A stretch of DNA of 48,691 nt from Polyangiaceae bacterium (GTDB lineage Bacteria > Myxococcota_A > Polyangia > Polyangiales > Polyangiaceae), in assembly GCA_013361525.1 (NCBI GenBank), contig JABFXY010000092.1, positions 1 through 48,691 of the forward strand, given 5' to 3'. The notes under the pieces are model-generated. The model did not search any database. It was given only the letters and a program-made list of their open reading frames with translations, and was not told the origin of the DNA. This document shows, one piece after another, positions 8,545-17,866 of the stretch. A program made the translations under genes and the position numbers. Position 1 is the first letter of the stretch, and each line of letters starts with the position of its first letter.

Positions 8545-8811
8545 ATGTGTCTCGGTGTCCCAGGCCGCGTGGTCGAATTGCGCGAGGTGGACGGGCTCAA
8601 AATGGGGCGCGTCGATTTCGGCGGCGTATGCAGGCTCGTCTGCTTGGAGCATGTGGATGCCGCCGTGGGTGACCACGTCCTCGTCCACGTCGGATTTGCG
8701 CTGACGAAGCTAGCCCCGGAGGAGGCGTCGGAGCTGTCGGAGCTGCTCGAGCAGGTCGCGGCGGAGCTCGACCCGGATGGGCCGCCGGACCCAGGTGATG
8801 CTCTCTCCTGA
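8545..8811 (+). CDS. hypC: HypC hydrogenase assembly chaperone
   Basis: HypC is the small scaffold that, with HypD, carries the Fe(CN)2CO group and delivers it to the immature large subunit. The predicted 88 residues begin MCLGVPGRV, the family signature; Cys2 is the iron-carrying residue. The rest is the usual OB-like beta domain (GRVDFGGVCRLVCLEHVD, VGDHVLVHVGFALTKL) and an acidic C-terminal helix. It sits between hypF and the UspA-like gene, apart from hypD, its partner, which is in the opposing operon. Confidence 0.96.
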   Translation: MCLGVPGRVVELREVDGLKMGRVDFGGVCRLVCLEHVDAAVGDHVLVHVGFALTKLAPEEASELSELLEQVAAELDPDGPPDPGDALS

Positions 8812-8838
8812 TCGCGGGGGACCGGCTACGCTCAGGGC

Positions 8839-9321
8839 GTGGACCTGATCGTCGGGCACGACCTCACCACCCACGGCGACGATGCCGTGCGCACCGCGTT
8901 TATGCTCTCGGACCGCGAAGGAGGGCTGTCGACGTTGCTCGTGTATGTCGTCACGCAGCAGGAGCTCGACAAGACCGGCGCGCTGAGCTTCTCCGACAAA
9001 CAGCAGGTTGCCGTCGAGAAGGCCTATCCGGAGCTATGGCGCCGTCTCGATATGGTGCTGGAGTCCCGACACGAGGACGCGGACAAGGTCGAGGTCGACG
9101 TCGTCGTCCGCTCCGCCCCGGTTCACCTCGTGCGGAGCCAAGCCAAGATCGCCGAGGTGCTGCTGGAGATCGCGCGCGATTTCTCGGCGTCTCGCATCGT
9201 CCTCGGTCGAAAAGGCAGACCCGACTGCGTCGCCGAGCACGTCCTCGAGCACGGTTCGCTCGCGCCGCTTCCCGATGGGGCTCCGCACAAGTCGCTGGTC
9301 GTGAAGCTTTCTACCCCTTGA
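8839..9321 (+). CDS. UspA-like universal stress protein
   Basis: The predicted protein has 160 residues from a GTG start 27 bases after hypC. It starts with a beta strand (MDLIVGHDLTTHGDDAVRTA), has an alpha/beta layout and ends with SASRIVLGRKGRPD and a final strand KSLVVKLS, as in UspA-type single-domain proteins. The usual ATP-site spacing GxxG-x9-G(S/T) is not exact here (GRKGRPDCVAEHVLEHGS), so nucleotide binding is uncertain. The last 11 bases overlap tail-to-tail with the PAS kinase gene. Context suggests co-expression with hypFC, perhaps under energy limitation; that role is inference. Confidence 0.75.
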   Translation: MDLIVGHDLTTHGDDAVRTAFMLSDREGGLSTLLVYVVTQQELDKTGALSFSDKQQVAVEKAYPELWRRLDMVLESRHEDADKVEVDVVVRSAPVHLVRSQAKIAEVLLEIARDFSASRIVLGRKGRPDCVAEHVLEHGSLAPLPDGAPHKSLVVKLSTP

Positions 9322-10600
9322 GCATGGCTTCGGCGGCGCCGCCTTCGTCCGGCGCTTCTTCTTGGGAAGCTTCGCGGTGAGGAAGGGTGATGCGAAACGT
9401 CGTTCCTTTGCCGAGCGCGCTGTCGAAGGAGACGCGGCCTTCGTGGCGGGCGACGATGTTCACGACGATCGGAAGTCCGAGGCCCGTTCCGCGTTTCTTG
9501 GTCGTGAAGAGCGGTTTCCAGATGCTCTCTTTGAGCTCGGCGGAAATGCCTTTTCCGTTGTCGATGACCTCGATGACCGTCTCGTCCGATTGACGAATGG
9601 CACGCACGCGTACGACGCCGTCTTTCGCGATGACCTCGACCGCGTTTTGCACGAGGTTGATGAGCACTTGGCGCATCTGATCGAAGTCGATGTTTACTAC
9701 GGGCAAATCGGGTGGCACGTCGTTGACGAGGCGCATCGACTCGGCCGGCTTGGACACGACGGCGAACACTTCGTCGAACAAGGCGGCGAGGTTCACCGGT
9801 TGGCGGTGCGGCGGCCGATCACGCGCGAACTCGAGCAGCTCCGACAAGATCGTCGAGCACCGGCCGAGCTCGCGGTCGATGATCGCGCTCATCTCTTTCA
9901 CGCGCTTTTCGTCTTTCAGCCCGTCCGTGCCGCCGAGCCTTCGCTCGACGAACGTCCATGCATTGCGGATCGCCGCGAGCGGATTTCGTAGATCGTGGCC
10001 GATGCTCGCGGCCATTTGCCCGACCGCGTGGAGGCGCTCGTTCACCACGCGGAACTCCTGCGCCTCCTTCAGCTTCTCTTCCGCGAGTTTTTGGTCGGTT
10101 ACGTCGAAGGCGATGCCTTGCAGGAACAGCGGCCTTCCCGCATCGTCGCGGACGAGGCGCGCTTCACCGTGGAGCCACACGGTGTGCCCGTCTTTGGCGA
10201 ATACGCGGCACGTCGCGCGAAAGGGTCCCCCGGTTTGGATGCCCCGCGCGAACTCTTGGTGCCAGATGTCGCGATCTTCAGGGTGGCATTGGGCGAACCA
10301 AAGAATGGGATCCGCCATCCACTCGTCCTGACGAAAGCCGAGGATCTGCTCGATCTGCGGGCCGACGTAGATCTCTGGTGCGCCCTCTTCGAGGCTCACC
10401 GTAAAGGTGATCGCGGGGATCTGTTCGACCAATGCCTGATAGCGCGCTTCTGCTTTGGCGCGGTCGGTCCGCAAGGTCGTGCCCGATGGGACGACGATTT
10501 GGCGGCGCTCGGGATCGTTCGTGTAGAGGACGTCGGACAAGCTGGCGAGCGTCTGCATCAGCTCTTCCAGCTCTTCGCGCGAAAGGTTCGATTGTGTCAT
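9311..10600 (-). CDS. Soluble PAS-domain histidine kinase at end of hydrogenase operon
   Basis: The predicted protein has 429 residues and no membrane segment. A short helical N-terminus is followed by a PAS domain (about 52-170, ending ARLVRDDAGRPLFLQGIAFDVTDQK). Then come a HisKA domain with the phospho-accepting histidine at 202 (SIGHDLRNPLAAI) and a HATPase domain with N box (NLVQNAVEVI), DNGKGI, TKKRGTGLGL and GKGTTFRITLP. Its ATG overlaps the TGA of hypB, so it should be translationally coupled to the maturation genes. No response regulator lies next to it. A role in sensing redox, oxygen or hydrogenase state is suggested only by position. It overlaps the convergent UspA-like gene by 11 bases. 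Confidence 0.92.
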   Translation of the reverse strand: MTQSNLSREELEELMQTLASLSDVLYTNDPERRQIVVPSGTTLRTDRAKAEARYQALVEQIPAITFTVSLEEGAPEIYVGPQIEQILGFRQDEWMADPILWFAQCHPEDRDIWHQEFARGIQTGGPFRATCRVFAKDGHTVWLHGEARLVRDDAGRPLFLQGIAFDVTDQKLAEEKLKEAQEFRVVNERLHAVGQMAASIGHDLRNPLAAIRNAWTFVERRLGGTDGLKDEKRVKEMSAIIDRELGRCSTILSELLEFARDRPPHRQPVNLAALFDEVFAVVSKPAESMRLVNDVPPDLPVVNIDFDQMRQVLINLVQNAVEVIAKDGVVRVRAIRQSDETVIEVIDNGKGISAELKESIWKPLFTTKKRGTGLGLPIVVNIVARHEGRVSFDSALGKGTTFRITLPHREASQEEAPDEGGAAEAMLKG

Positions 10601-11394
10601 CGGACACCTCCGAGGACCGGTTCACTCCGCTTTCGTAGCCAATCGTAGAGCTCGGTCATGCCCGCACCGGTGCGCGCCGAGACTCGCAAAACCTCGGCGC
10701 GTGGATTGACCTCTCGGGCGAAGCCGAGCGCGCTCTCGACGTCGAACGACAGGTGCGGGAGCAGGTCGACCTTCGTCAGCAAAACGAGCGAGGCCCGCGC
10801 GAACATGTGCGGATATTTGATGGGTTTGTCCTCACCTTCGGTGACCGCAAAAAGGACGATTCGCTCGTGCTCGCCGAGATCGAACATCGCCGGGCAAACC
10901 AGGTTGCCGACATTTTCGATGAAGAGGACCGACCCGCGTGCGGGCGCGAGATCCTCCAATGCGTGGCCGACTGTGTGCGCGTCGAGATGGCAAACGGCGC
11001 CGGTGTTGATTTGAACGACCGGCGCGCCGGCCGCGCGGATGCGAGCGGCATCCCGGTCCGTCGCGAGATCACCTTCGATGACCGATACGGCCATATCGCG
11101 CGCCAGGTCCCCGATTGCGCGCTCGAGGAGCGTCGTCTTCCCCGAGCCGGGCGAGCTCAGCAGGTTCACCGCGAAGATCCCACGGCCGGCGAAGAATCCG
11201 CGGTTGAACGACGCATACCCATCGTTCTTCGCGAGCACGGCCCTTTCGATCTTCAGCCGTTTGTCGTCGTGCGGCGAATGGTCGTGACCATGGTCGTTAC
11301 CATGAGAATGGGTGTGCGCCCCCTCGTGGTCGTGCGTGTGCCCATCGTCGTGGTCGTGCATCGCGTTTTCCTCGCAGCCGCAGGTTCCGCACAT
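10597..11394 (-). CDS. hypB: HypB nickel-delivery GTPase with His-rich N-terminus
   Basis: HypB is the SIMIBI GTPase that inserts nickel into the large subunit together with HypA. The predicted 265 residues begin MCGTCGC, the high-affinity CxxCxC nickel site, followed by a histidine-rich store at about 13-42 (HDHDDGHTHDHEGAHTHSHG). The P-loop SSPGSGKT is at about 80-87. VIEGDLATDRDA, TGAVCHLDA (metal-binding Cys-His), IENVGNLVCP and LLTKVDLLPHL complete the G-domain motifs. One base separates it from the hypA stop. The long histidine tract suggests a nickel-storing form. The kinase gene downstream starts within its stop codon. Confidence 0.97.
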   Translation of the reverse strand: MCGTCGCEENAMHDHDDGHTHDHEGAHTHSHGNDHGHDHSPHDDKRLKIERAVLAKNDGYASFNRGFFAGRGIFAVNLLSSPGSGKTTLLERAIGDLARDMAVSVIEGDLATDRDAARIRAAGAPVVQINTGAVCHLDAHTVGHALEDLAPARGSVLFIENVGNLVCPAMFDLGEHERIVLFAVTEGEDKPIKYPHMFARASLVLLTKVDLLPHLSFDVESALGFAREVNPRAEVLRVSARTGAGMTELYDWLRKRSEPVLGGVR

Positions 11395-11395
11395 C

Positions 11396-11725
11396 TCAGA
11401 CGACCTCCATGTCGGCGACGATCAATTCGTGGCCCGAGAGCAACGTGAGATCCGAGTGTCCACAGGTGCACTGCCCATAAGGGACTTTCAAGAACACATC
11501 CGCTCCACACGAGCCGCAACGGGCGCGACCAGGCACCCAATCGAGGACCAGCTCCGCACCCTCGAGCACCGTTCCTTTTGCGCAGAGATCGAAGCAAAAG
11601 CGGAGCGAGTCGGGGACGACCGCGGCGAGCTTTCCGACCTCGACACGCAGCTTCTTTACGCTGCGACCTTGCGCGCGTTCGACGGCGATCTCCACGATCT
11701 CCATGGTCAGCCCCAGCTCGTGCAC
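11396..11725 (-). CDS. hypA: HypA nickel chaperone
   Basis: HypA passes nickel to the hydrogenase large subunit together with HypB. The predicted protein has 109 residues from a GTG at 11725, giving (M)HELGLTMEIVEIA; the His2-Glu3 start is the nickel site, which fixes the start codon. The zinc site is C70-GS-C73 and C86-T-C88-G-H, so the second pair is spaced CxC instead of the usual CxxC. The remainder fits the family (VPDSLRFCFDLCAKGTVLEGAEL). The gene overlaps the maturation protease by 19 bases. Confidence 0.95.
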   Translation of the reverse strand: MHELGLTMEIVEIAVERAQGRSVKKLRVEVGKLAAVVPDSLRFCFDLCAKGTVLEGAELVLDWVPGRARCGSCGADVFLKVPYGQCTCGHSDLTLLSGHELIVADMEVV

Positions 11726-12207
11726 GGCTTCTCCCCCGCGAGCTCCGCGACGAGGTCTTCGACGATTCGCACCGCGCCTTCGACCGACGCGGCGACCGGA
11801 TCGCTCAAGCCGAGGCGTCCTTCTTCCTCGTCGCCGAAGCTCTCCGGCTCGCACGCGACGATGCGCAATGCGCGCGGGTTGTCACCTTGTCGGCCTCGTT
11901 CGACTGCCCATTGCACGACGTCGGTCGCCACCATTCCGTGGTGCGCAACGACATCGCTCACACGCTCTTCTGTCGCAGGGTCCAGCACGTAGAGCGTGCC
12001 GGGCGAGCCACCGCGGCGGGTGACGTCGATGACGACGGCGTGTGCGTGACGCTCGAGCGCGTATTTCAGATCGAGCGCGCGAATGCCGAAGTCACGGACC
12101 TCCGCTCGCGCTCCGAGCCTCGATGCGAGGCGGCGCGCAACCTCACAGCCGAAGCCGTCGTCGCCCAGGAAGAGGTTGCCGACACCGGCGACGAGGACGG
12201 CGCTCAT
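11707..12207 (-). CDS. Hydrogenase maturation protease
   Basis: A HyaD/HupD/HycI-family endopeptidase that removes the C-terminal tail of the large subunit once nickel is in place. The predicted protein has 166 residues from the ATG at 12207. MSAVLVAGVGNLFLGDDGFG carries the family GxGNxxxxDDG motif with the expected nickel-sensing acidic residue at Asp16. Later motifs are VVIDVTRRGGSPGTLYVLD and a HHGM segment with the second ligand region. The ATG overlaps the TGA of the accessory gene upstream, and the 3' end overlaps hypA. Its expected substrate is the large subunit encoded at 13948-15744, cleaved after His572. The frame stays open far upstream but that part is antisense shadow. Confidence 0.94.
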   Translation of the reverse strand: MSAVLVAGVGNLFLGDDGFGCEVARRLASRLGARAEVRDFGIRALDLKYALERHAHAVVIDVTRRGGSPGTLYVLDPATEERVSDVVAHHGMVATDVVQWAVERGRQGDNPRALRIVACEPESFGDEEEGRLGLSDPVAASVEGAVRIVEDLVAELAGEKPCTSWG

Positions 12208-13448
12208 GGCTCGAGCTCTCGGACGTCGATGAACAATCGATGGCCTATGCCGAGCCCAGCGAGGCCGAAATCGCGGCCCGGATCGTCGTCCAACACCACC
12301 ACCGCGTGCTCGCGTCCGCCGACCTCGACCGCGATGTCGACGATCGTCGCGCGTGCTCCTGCGAGCGCGGTGTCCAATGGATCGCGCCCGGACGGACGAA
12401 TGCGGACGCTGTCGCCGACCTTCACGAAGCGATCCCCTGCGCGGACCTGCATCGGACGGGTCGACGGCTGTGTGTGCATTGCGCGAATGGATCCATGCAA
12501 TGGCTCGAGGTGTGCCCGCCGCGCTTCGATCCGAGCGAGCAGCGCGGCTGCGCGCGGATCGGTCGAGGCCATCGCGCGGCGCTCGGCGTCGGTCAGGCTG
12601 AGGATGCTCAGCGAGAGAAGCTCGTCGTTTTCGGTGCCGTCGAAGAGGTCGTCGGGGCTCTCCGGCGCGATCTCCGGGTAGTCGTAGAGGATGATCGGGC
12701 TGTGGAGCGTCAGCGAGCGATCGCCGTGGGCGCCGACGAGCACCGGCCACGCGCCGTCGCTCTCGCAGCGATCGGCGACCGCTCGTAATCGCTCGGGCGG
12801 ATCGATGACCGACTCGAACGCGCCGCCCTCGACCCGCGCCGCCACGTGCGCGGAGTGGAGGACTCGAAGTGTCGCATCGCCCGCTCCATGGCAGGCGTTT
12901 CGTAGCTCGATCGTCAGGATACGGACGCCCTCGGGCCAATCGTCGTCTCGGCGTGCCGAGACGGCGAGCCGCGCCTCGAGTGCTTCCGCGGTGCGCCGAA
13001 CGGAGCCGAGCGGTGCACCGTCGGAACCTGCGATGACCTCCGTCTCGTCGATCGGCTCGGCTCCGAGCTCCAAGATGAGCGGGCGCTCGTGCGGGCCGAT
13101 TCGGTTCCATTCCAGCGGCCCGTGCTCGACGACGACCTCGCGCGCCTCTTGCCAGGAGAACCAACGCGCGTCGCCGCGCTCGATTGCCTCGATCGGCGCG
13201 CCGCTCACATCGAATACCTGCCTCTTCACGGGTTGGAGGAACGCAGCGCGCAATTGCAATGATGTGCGTGCGCCCACCTCCACGATCGTCTCGCTGGCTT
13301 GTGCCGTGCGGCCGACATTCCCCGCCGGAACCAGCTCGCCGAAAGACGCGCGCAAACGATTCTTCAGGCTCGTCGCGGAGTACGGAAAGAGGAGGTACCC
13401 CTCGTAGAGCAGCGTCCGCGCGATTCGATCGATACCGTCGAAGGTCAC
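12204..13448 (-). CDS. Conserved hydrogenase-operon protein of unknown function
   Basis: The predicted protein has 414 residues from a GTG that overlaps the stop of the NifU-like gene (GTGA). It has no signal peptide and no membrane segment. Near the N-terminus is RIARTLLYEGYLLFPYS followed by SLKNRLRASFGELVPAG; I recall this LLYEGY...PY...KN signature from uncharacterised proteins in actinobacterial-type (group 1h) hydrogenase clusters. A central region contains ILTIELRNACHGAG and a segment with repeated SLTLHSPIILYDYPEIAPESP. The C-terminal part (about 330-414) looks like a small beta-rich domain (RAGDRFVKVGDSVRIRPSG ... AVVVLDDDPGRDFG). Position between NifU-like gene and protease implies a role in assembly or electron transfer; the biochemical role is unknown. 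Confidence 0.8.
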   Translation of the reverse strand: MTFDGIDRIARTLLYEGYLLFPYSATSLKNRLRASFGELVPAGNVGRTAQASETIVEVGARTSLQLRAAFLQPVKRQVFDVSGAPIEAIERGDARWFSWQEAREVVVEHGPLEWNRIGPHERPLILELGAEPIDETEVIAGSDGAPLGSVRRTAEALEARLAVSARRDDDWPEGVRILTIELRNACHGAGDATLRVLHSAHVAARVEGGAFESVIDPPERLRAVADRCESDGAWPVLVGAHGDRSLTLHSPIILYDYPEIAPESPDDLFDGTENDELLSLSILSLTDAERRAMASTDPRAAALLARIEARRAHLEPLHGSIRAMHTQPSTRPMQVRAGDRFVKVGDSVRIRPSGRDPLDTALAGARATIVDIAVEVGGREHAVVVLDDDPGRDFGLAGLGIGHRLFIDVRELEP

Positions 13449-13951
13449 AAGGATGCACCTTTGCGACGGAGCGTGACCAGCGGCGGATCGGCCGCGACGG
13501 CGACATTCACCGCGACGAGATCCGGGACGGCTTCGAGGATCGACGCTTCGACCGCGCGCGCGGTGGATGCGGGATTGCCGCCGCGCGCGCCGATGACAAC
13601 GCGCAGCCTCCCGGCGTCGAGCCGGTCGAAGCTCAAGTCGGGATATGCGCCGCGCAGCCGCTCGACCGCCTCCACCGCGCGCGTCTCGAGGTCGGCGGGG
13701 TGAAGGTCGTGCAGGACGAGCAGGCTGGACACCGCCGGATCGTCGGCGAGCTCCTTCATCACGTCGGCCATCCCCGTCGAGCGCTTGCGAACCACCTCGA
13801 GCATGCGCACCAGCCCACGCCGGTGGAGCGCCAGGACACCCGAGACGAGCGCGCGCGAGCGGGCCTTCAGCGCCTCGTCGGGCAGCTCTTCGATGCTCGC
13901 GACGAGCGCCTCGATCTCGCCGATCGGGTCGTCCGCCGGCGGATCGGTCAC
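13445..13951 (-). CDS. NifU-like domain protein lacking the CxxC cysteines
   Basis: The predicted protein has 168 residues from a GTG at 13951 with GGAGGA just upstream; the GTG overlaps the TGA of the large-subunit gene. The N-terminal 75 residues are helical (ALKARSRALVSGVLALHRRGLVRML), then ADVMKELADDPAVSSLLVLHDLHP, typical of the NifU-like proteins of group 1h hydrogenase loci. The C-terminal part should be the NifU scaffold domain, whose motif is GACxxCPSS. Here it reads GARGGNPASTARAVEASI: both cluster-binding cysteines are replaced, and I see no cysteine anywhere in the protein. It therefore cannot hold an iron-sulfur cluster in the usual way and may act as a structural or partner-binding subunit. 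Confidence 0.8.
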   Translation of the reverse strand: MTDPPADDPIGEIEALVASIEELPDEALKARSRALVSGVLALHRRGLVRMLEVVRKRSTGMADVMKELADDPAVSSLLVLHDLHPADLETRAVEAVERLRGAYPDLSFDRLDAGRLRVVIGARGGNPASTARAVEASILEAVPDLVAVNVAVAADPPLVTLRRKGASL

Positions 13952-15744
13952 GTCTCCTCCGGGTGTTGGCGCGGCCCGAACGTCGGAACGTGACGGACCG
14001 AGACCTGTCGCCCGTCGCCTAGATACATATGCACGCCGCAGGGCAAACACGGATCGAAGCTGCGAACCGTGCGCATGATGTCGATGCCTTTGAACTTCTC
14101 CGGCGGGTTTTCCTCGAAGATGGGCGTGTTTTGGACCGCGTCTTCGTAGGGGCCCGGGGTGCCGAACCTGTCGCGCGGGCTCGCATTCCACGGGGTCGGC
14201 GGATAGGGATGGTAATTGGCGATCTTGCCCTTCTGAATCACCAAATGGTGACTGAGGACGCCGCGAACGGCCTCGTGGAACCCGCAACCGATTCCTTCCT
14301 CGGGGACGGTGAACGGGGTCCAGGTATCGGTTCTACCCGCGTGGAGCTCGGCCAAACCCTTCTCGACGAAATGATAGGCCGCTGCCGCGCTGTAGGCCTG
14401 AAAGTAGCTGCGAGCGCGGTTTCGCTCGATGGTGTTCGAGTATTGGGGGATCTTCCACTCGAGCTCGGTCTCGGGGAGATTGGCCGTCTTGGGGAGCGTG
14501 ATCTTCACGCTCGTACCGGTCGCGCGCACGTAGCCGAAGTCGACCTTGTTCGCGAGCGCCGTCGTCCAGAGGCGAGCCAGCGCGCCTCCGCCGGTATCCA
14601 GCGCGAGGTGCTCGCCGGTCGCCTGGTGGTACCAGCGCGGCGACATCACCCACGTATAACGGGTTTGGAAGTCGCGCTTTTCCGGCTTGGGCAGGGTGGT
14701 TTGGTTCCACGGGTGCCGCTCGTCGATCCGATTGCCCAGCGGGTCTTTGTCGACGAATCGCTCTTTGCCTTCCCAATCTCGATAGAACGAGCTGCCGAGC
14801 AGGATGCGCAGGCCGAGGTTGATGTCGACGAGGTCGGTCGTCACCAGCGCGCCGTCCACGACGATGCCGGGCGTGACGTACATCTCTTTGCCCCACGCGC
14901 CCATCGTCTCGTACCGGAAGTCGCAATGCTCCGGGTCTTGGAACGCGCCCCAACACCCGAGCAGAATGCGCCGCTTGCCCACCTGGTCGTAGCCGGGTAA
15001 CGCCGCGTAGAAGAAGTCGAAGAGGTCGTCGTGAAGCGGGACGATGCGTTTGCAATATTCCGCATAGCGGCTCAACCGTACGAGGTAATCGGTGAACAGC
15101 TGAGGGGAGGGGACGGTGCCGACGCCTCCGGGATAAAGCGTCGACGGATGCGTGTGCCGCCCCTCCATCAACGAGAACATCTCGCGCGTGTAGCGCGCGA
15201 CGTTCAACGCCTCTTTGTACAGCGCGCCTTCGAATGGGTTGAAGGCCCGCATGATGTCCGCGATGGTCCGGTATCCGTGCAAGGCGGCGTTCGGCGCCTC
15301 GGTCGTCAGGGCTTTGTCCCAGACGCCGGGGTTCGTCTCGCGAACCATCTTTTCGCAGTAGTCGACGCCGACCAGGTTCTCTTGAAAAATGTTGTGGTCG
15401 AACATGTACTCGGCGGCTTCACCGAGGTTCACGATCCATTCGGCGAGGTGGGGCGGCCGAACGCCGTACGCCATGTTCTGCGCGTAGATCGACGCGGTTG
15501 CGTGGTTGTCGCCGCAGATGCCGCAAATGCGGCTCGTCAGGAAGTGCGCGTCGCGCGGATCTCGCCCTTTCAAGAAGATCGAGAAGCCGCGGAAGATGTT
15601 CGACGTCGCGTAACACTCGCGGACGACGCGGTTGCCGAAATCGATCTTGGTATGAATGCCGAGGCTCCCGACGATGCGCGTTATCGGGTCCCACGACATC
15701 TCGACGAGATCGTTTTTCGGTGCCTCCGGTGTGGCGCTCGTCAT
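13948..15744 (-). CDS. hhyL: [NiFe]-hydrogenase large subunit, group 1h-like
   Basis: The catalytic subunit, which splits H2 at the nickel-iron centre. The predicted length is 598 residues from the ATG at 15744. The N-terminal nickel motif is TSRICGICGDNH with Cys74 and Cys77; the C-terminal motif is DPCLPCGVH with Cys566 and Cys569. A 26-residue tail follows His572, the expected cut site for the protease encoded in this operon, leaving a mature form of 572 residues. DPITRIVGSLGIH at the start and HLVIQKGKIANYHPYPPTPWN before the end are typical family segments. The motif wording matches actinobacterial-type, oxygen-tolerant uptake enzymes. One base separates it from the small-subunit stop. 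The symbol follows group 1h usage and is a judgement. Confidence 0.95.
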   Translation of the reverse strand: MTSATPEAPKNDLVEMSWDPITRIVGSLGIHTKIDFGNRVVRECYATSNIFRGFSIFLKGRDPRDAHFLTSRICGICGDNHATASIYAQNMAYGVRPPHLAEWIVNLGEAAEYMFDHNIFQENLVGVDYCEKMVRETNPGVWDKALTTEAPNAALHGYRTIADIMRAFNPFEGALYKEALNVARYTREMFSLMEGRHTHPSTLYPGGVGTVPSPQLFTDYLVRLSRYAEYCKRIVPLHDDLFDFFYAALPGYDQVGKRRILLGCWGAFQDPEHCDFRYETMGAWGKEMYVTPGIVVDGALVTTDLVDINLGLRILLGSSFYRDWEGKERFVDKDPLGNRIDERHPWNQTTLPKPEKRDFQTRYTWVMSPRWYHQATGEHLALDTGGGALARLWTTALANKVDFGYVRATGTSVKITLPKTANLPETELEWKIPQYSNTIERNRARSYFQAYSAAAAYHFVEKGLAELHAGRTDTWTPFTVPEEGIGCGFHEAVRGVLSHHLVIQKGKIANYHPYPPTPWNASPRDRFGTPGPYEDAVQNTPIFEENPPEKFKGIDIMRTVRSFDPCLPCGVHMYLGDGRQVSVRHVPTFGPRQHPEET

Positions 15745-15745
15745 G

Positions 15746-16789
<1,044 letters not shown>

Positions 16790-16810
16790 GGTGGACTCCG
16801 TCGTCGCGCA

Positions 16811-17866
16811 TCAACAGATGCGCGGCAGCTGCTCTCCCGATAACCGCATCACGAAACGCTCTCCTCCGACGGCGGCACGCATGGAGACGCGCCCCGCGTG
16901 GGTGTCGACGATGGTGCCGACGATCGCCGCGTCGCGACCCAGCTCGTGGGCCCGCATCGCGCGCAAGGTCGCATCGGCGTCCTCGGGCGGGACGATGGCC
17001 ACGAGGCGCCCTTCACAGGCGACGTAGAGCGGATCGAGGCCGAGGACCTCACACGCGGCGCGGACCTCTCGTTTGAGCGGGATGGGCGCCTCGTCGAGCT
17101 TCGCGCCGACGCGTGAAGCTTCGGCGATCTCGGTGAGGGCGCTCGCGAGACCGCCGCGCGTCGGATCGCGCATGCAACGGATGTTGGGGCTCGCCTCGAG
17201 CATCGCTTCGACGAGCGAGCCGAGGGGCGCGACGTCGCTTTGCAGCGTCGTCTCGAGCTCGAGACCCTCCCGTGCACACATGATGGCGATGCCGTGATCG
17301 CCGAGTGTGCCGGAGACGAGCACGCGATCGCCGGGGCGCGCGCGGCTCGCGGAGAGATCCCGACCCGGAGGGACGAACCCGACGCCGGTCGTCGAAACGA
17401 AGATGCCGTCGCCTTTACCGCGCTCGACGACCTTGGTGTCGCCGGCGACCACGGCGACGCCTGCGTGCCGGCTGGTCGACGCCATCGATGCGGTGATGCG
17501 CCGCACGAGATCGATCGGCGTGCCCTCTTCGAGGATGAACGACGCCGTGAGGTATCGTGGACGCGCGCCGCCGACGACGAGGTCGTTCACCGTGCCGGCG
17601 ACGGCGAGGACGCCGATGTCGCCGCCTGGAAACTCGGCCGGGGAGACGACAAATGCGTCGGTCGTGACGGCGAGGCGGTGGCCGGCGGGCGGTGGCGCGA
17701 GGGTCGCCTGATCTTCGAGCGCGGCGAGCGTGGGATCGTCGAACGCGGCGAGGAAGATTTCTTTCACGAGCGCCGCCGAGAGCGTGCCGCCGCTCCCGTG
17801 CCCGAGGACGATGCGATCGTACCGCCCGAGGGGAGTCGGGCACGCGCCGAAAGCGTCGTTCGTCAC
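16811..17866 (-). CDS. hypE: HypE, carbamoyl dehydratase for cyanide ligand synthesis
   Basis: HypE takes the carbamoyl group from HypF on its C-terminal cysteine and dehydrates it with ATP to thiocyanate. The predicted protein has 351 residues from a GTG at 17866 that overlaps the isomerase stop; GGAGG lies eight bases upstream. Motifs are LGHGSGGTLSAALVKEIF, TTDAFVVSPAEFPGGDIG, GTVNDLVVGGARPRYLTASFI, AGDTKVVERG and RDPTRGGLASALTEIA, all typical of the PurM-like fold. It ends in PRIC, so the essential C-terminal cysteine is Cys351. It is followed by the hydrogenase structural genes. Confidence 0.97.
   Translation of the reverse strand: MTNDAFGACPTPLGRYDRIVLGHGSGGTLSAALVKEIFLAAFDDPTLAALEDQATLAPPPAGHRLAVTTDAFVVSPAEFPGGDIGVLAVAGTVNDLVVGGARPRYLTASFILEEGTPIDLVRRITASMASTSRHAGVAVVAGDTKVVERGKGDGIFVSTTGVGFVPPGRDLSASRARPGDRVLVSGTLGDHGIAIMCAREGLELETTLQSDVAPLGSLVEAMLEASPNIRCMRDPTRGGLASALTEIAEASRVGAKLDEAPIPLKREVRAACEVLGLDPLYVACEGRLVAIVPPEDADATLRAMRAHELGRDAAIVGTIVDTHAGRVSMRAAVGGERFVMRLSGEQLPRIC

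Noticed and set aside
10893..10905. ACCAGGTTG in hypB as a member of the word family
   Set aside because: One change from the word and outside the cluster; a single near match is expected by chance.
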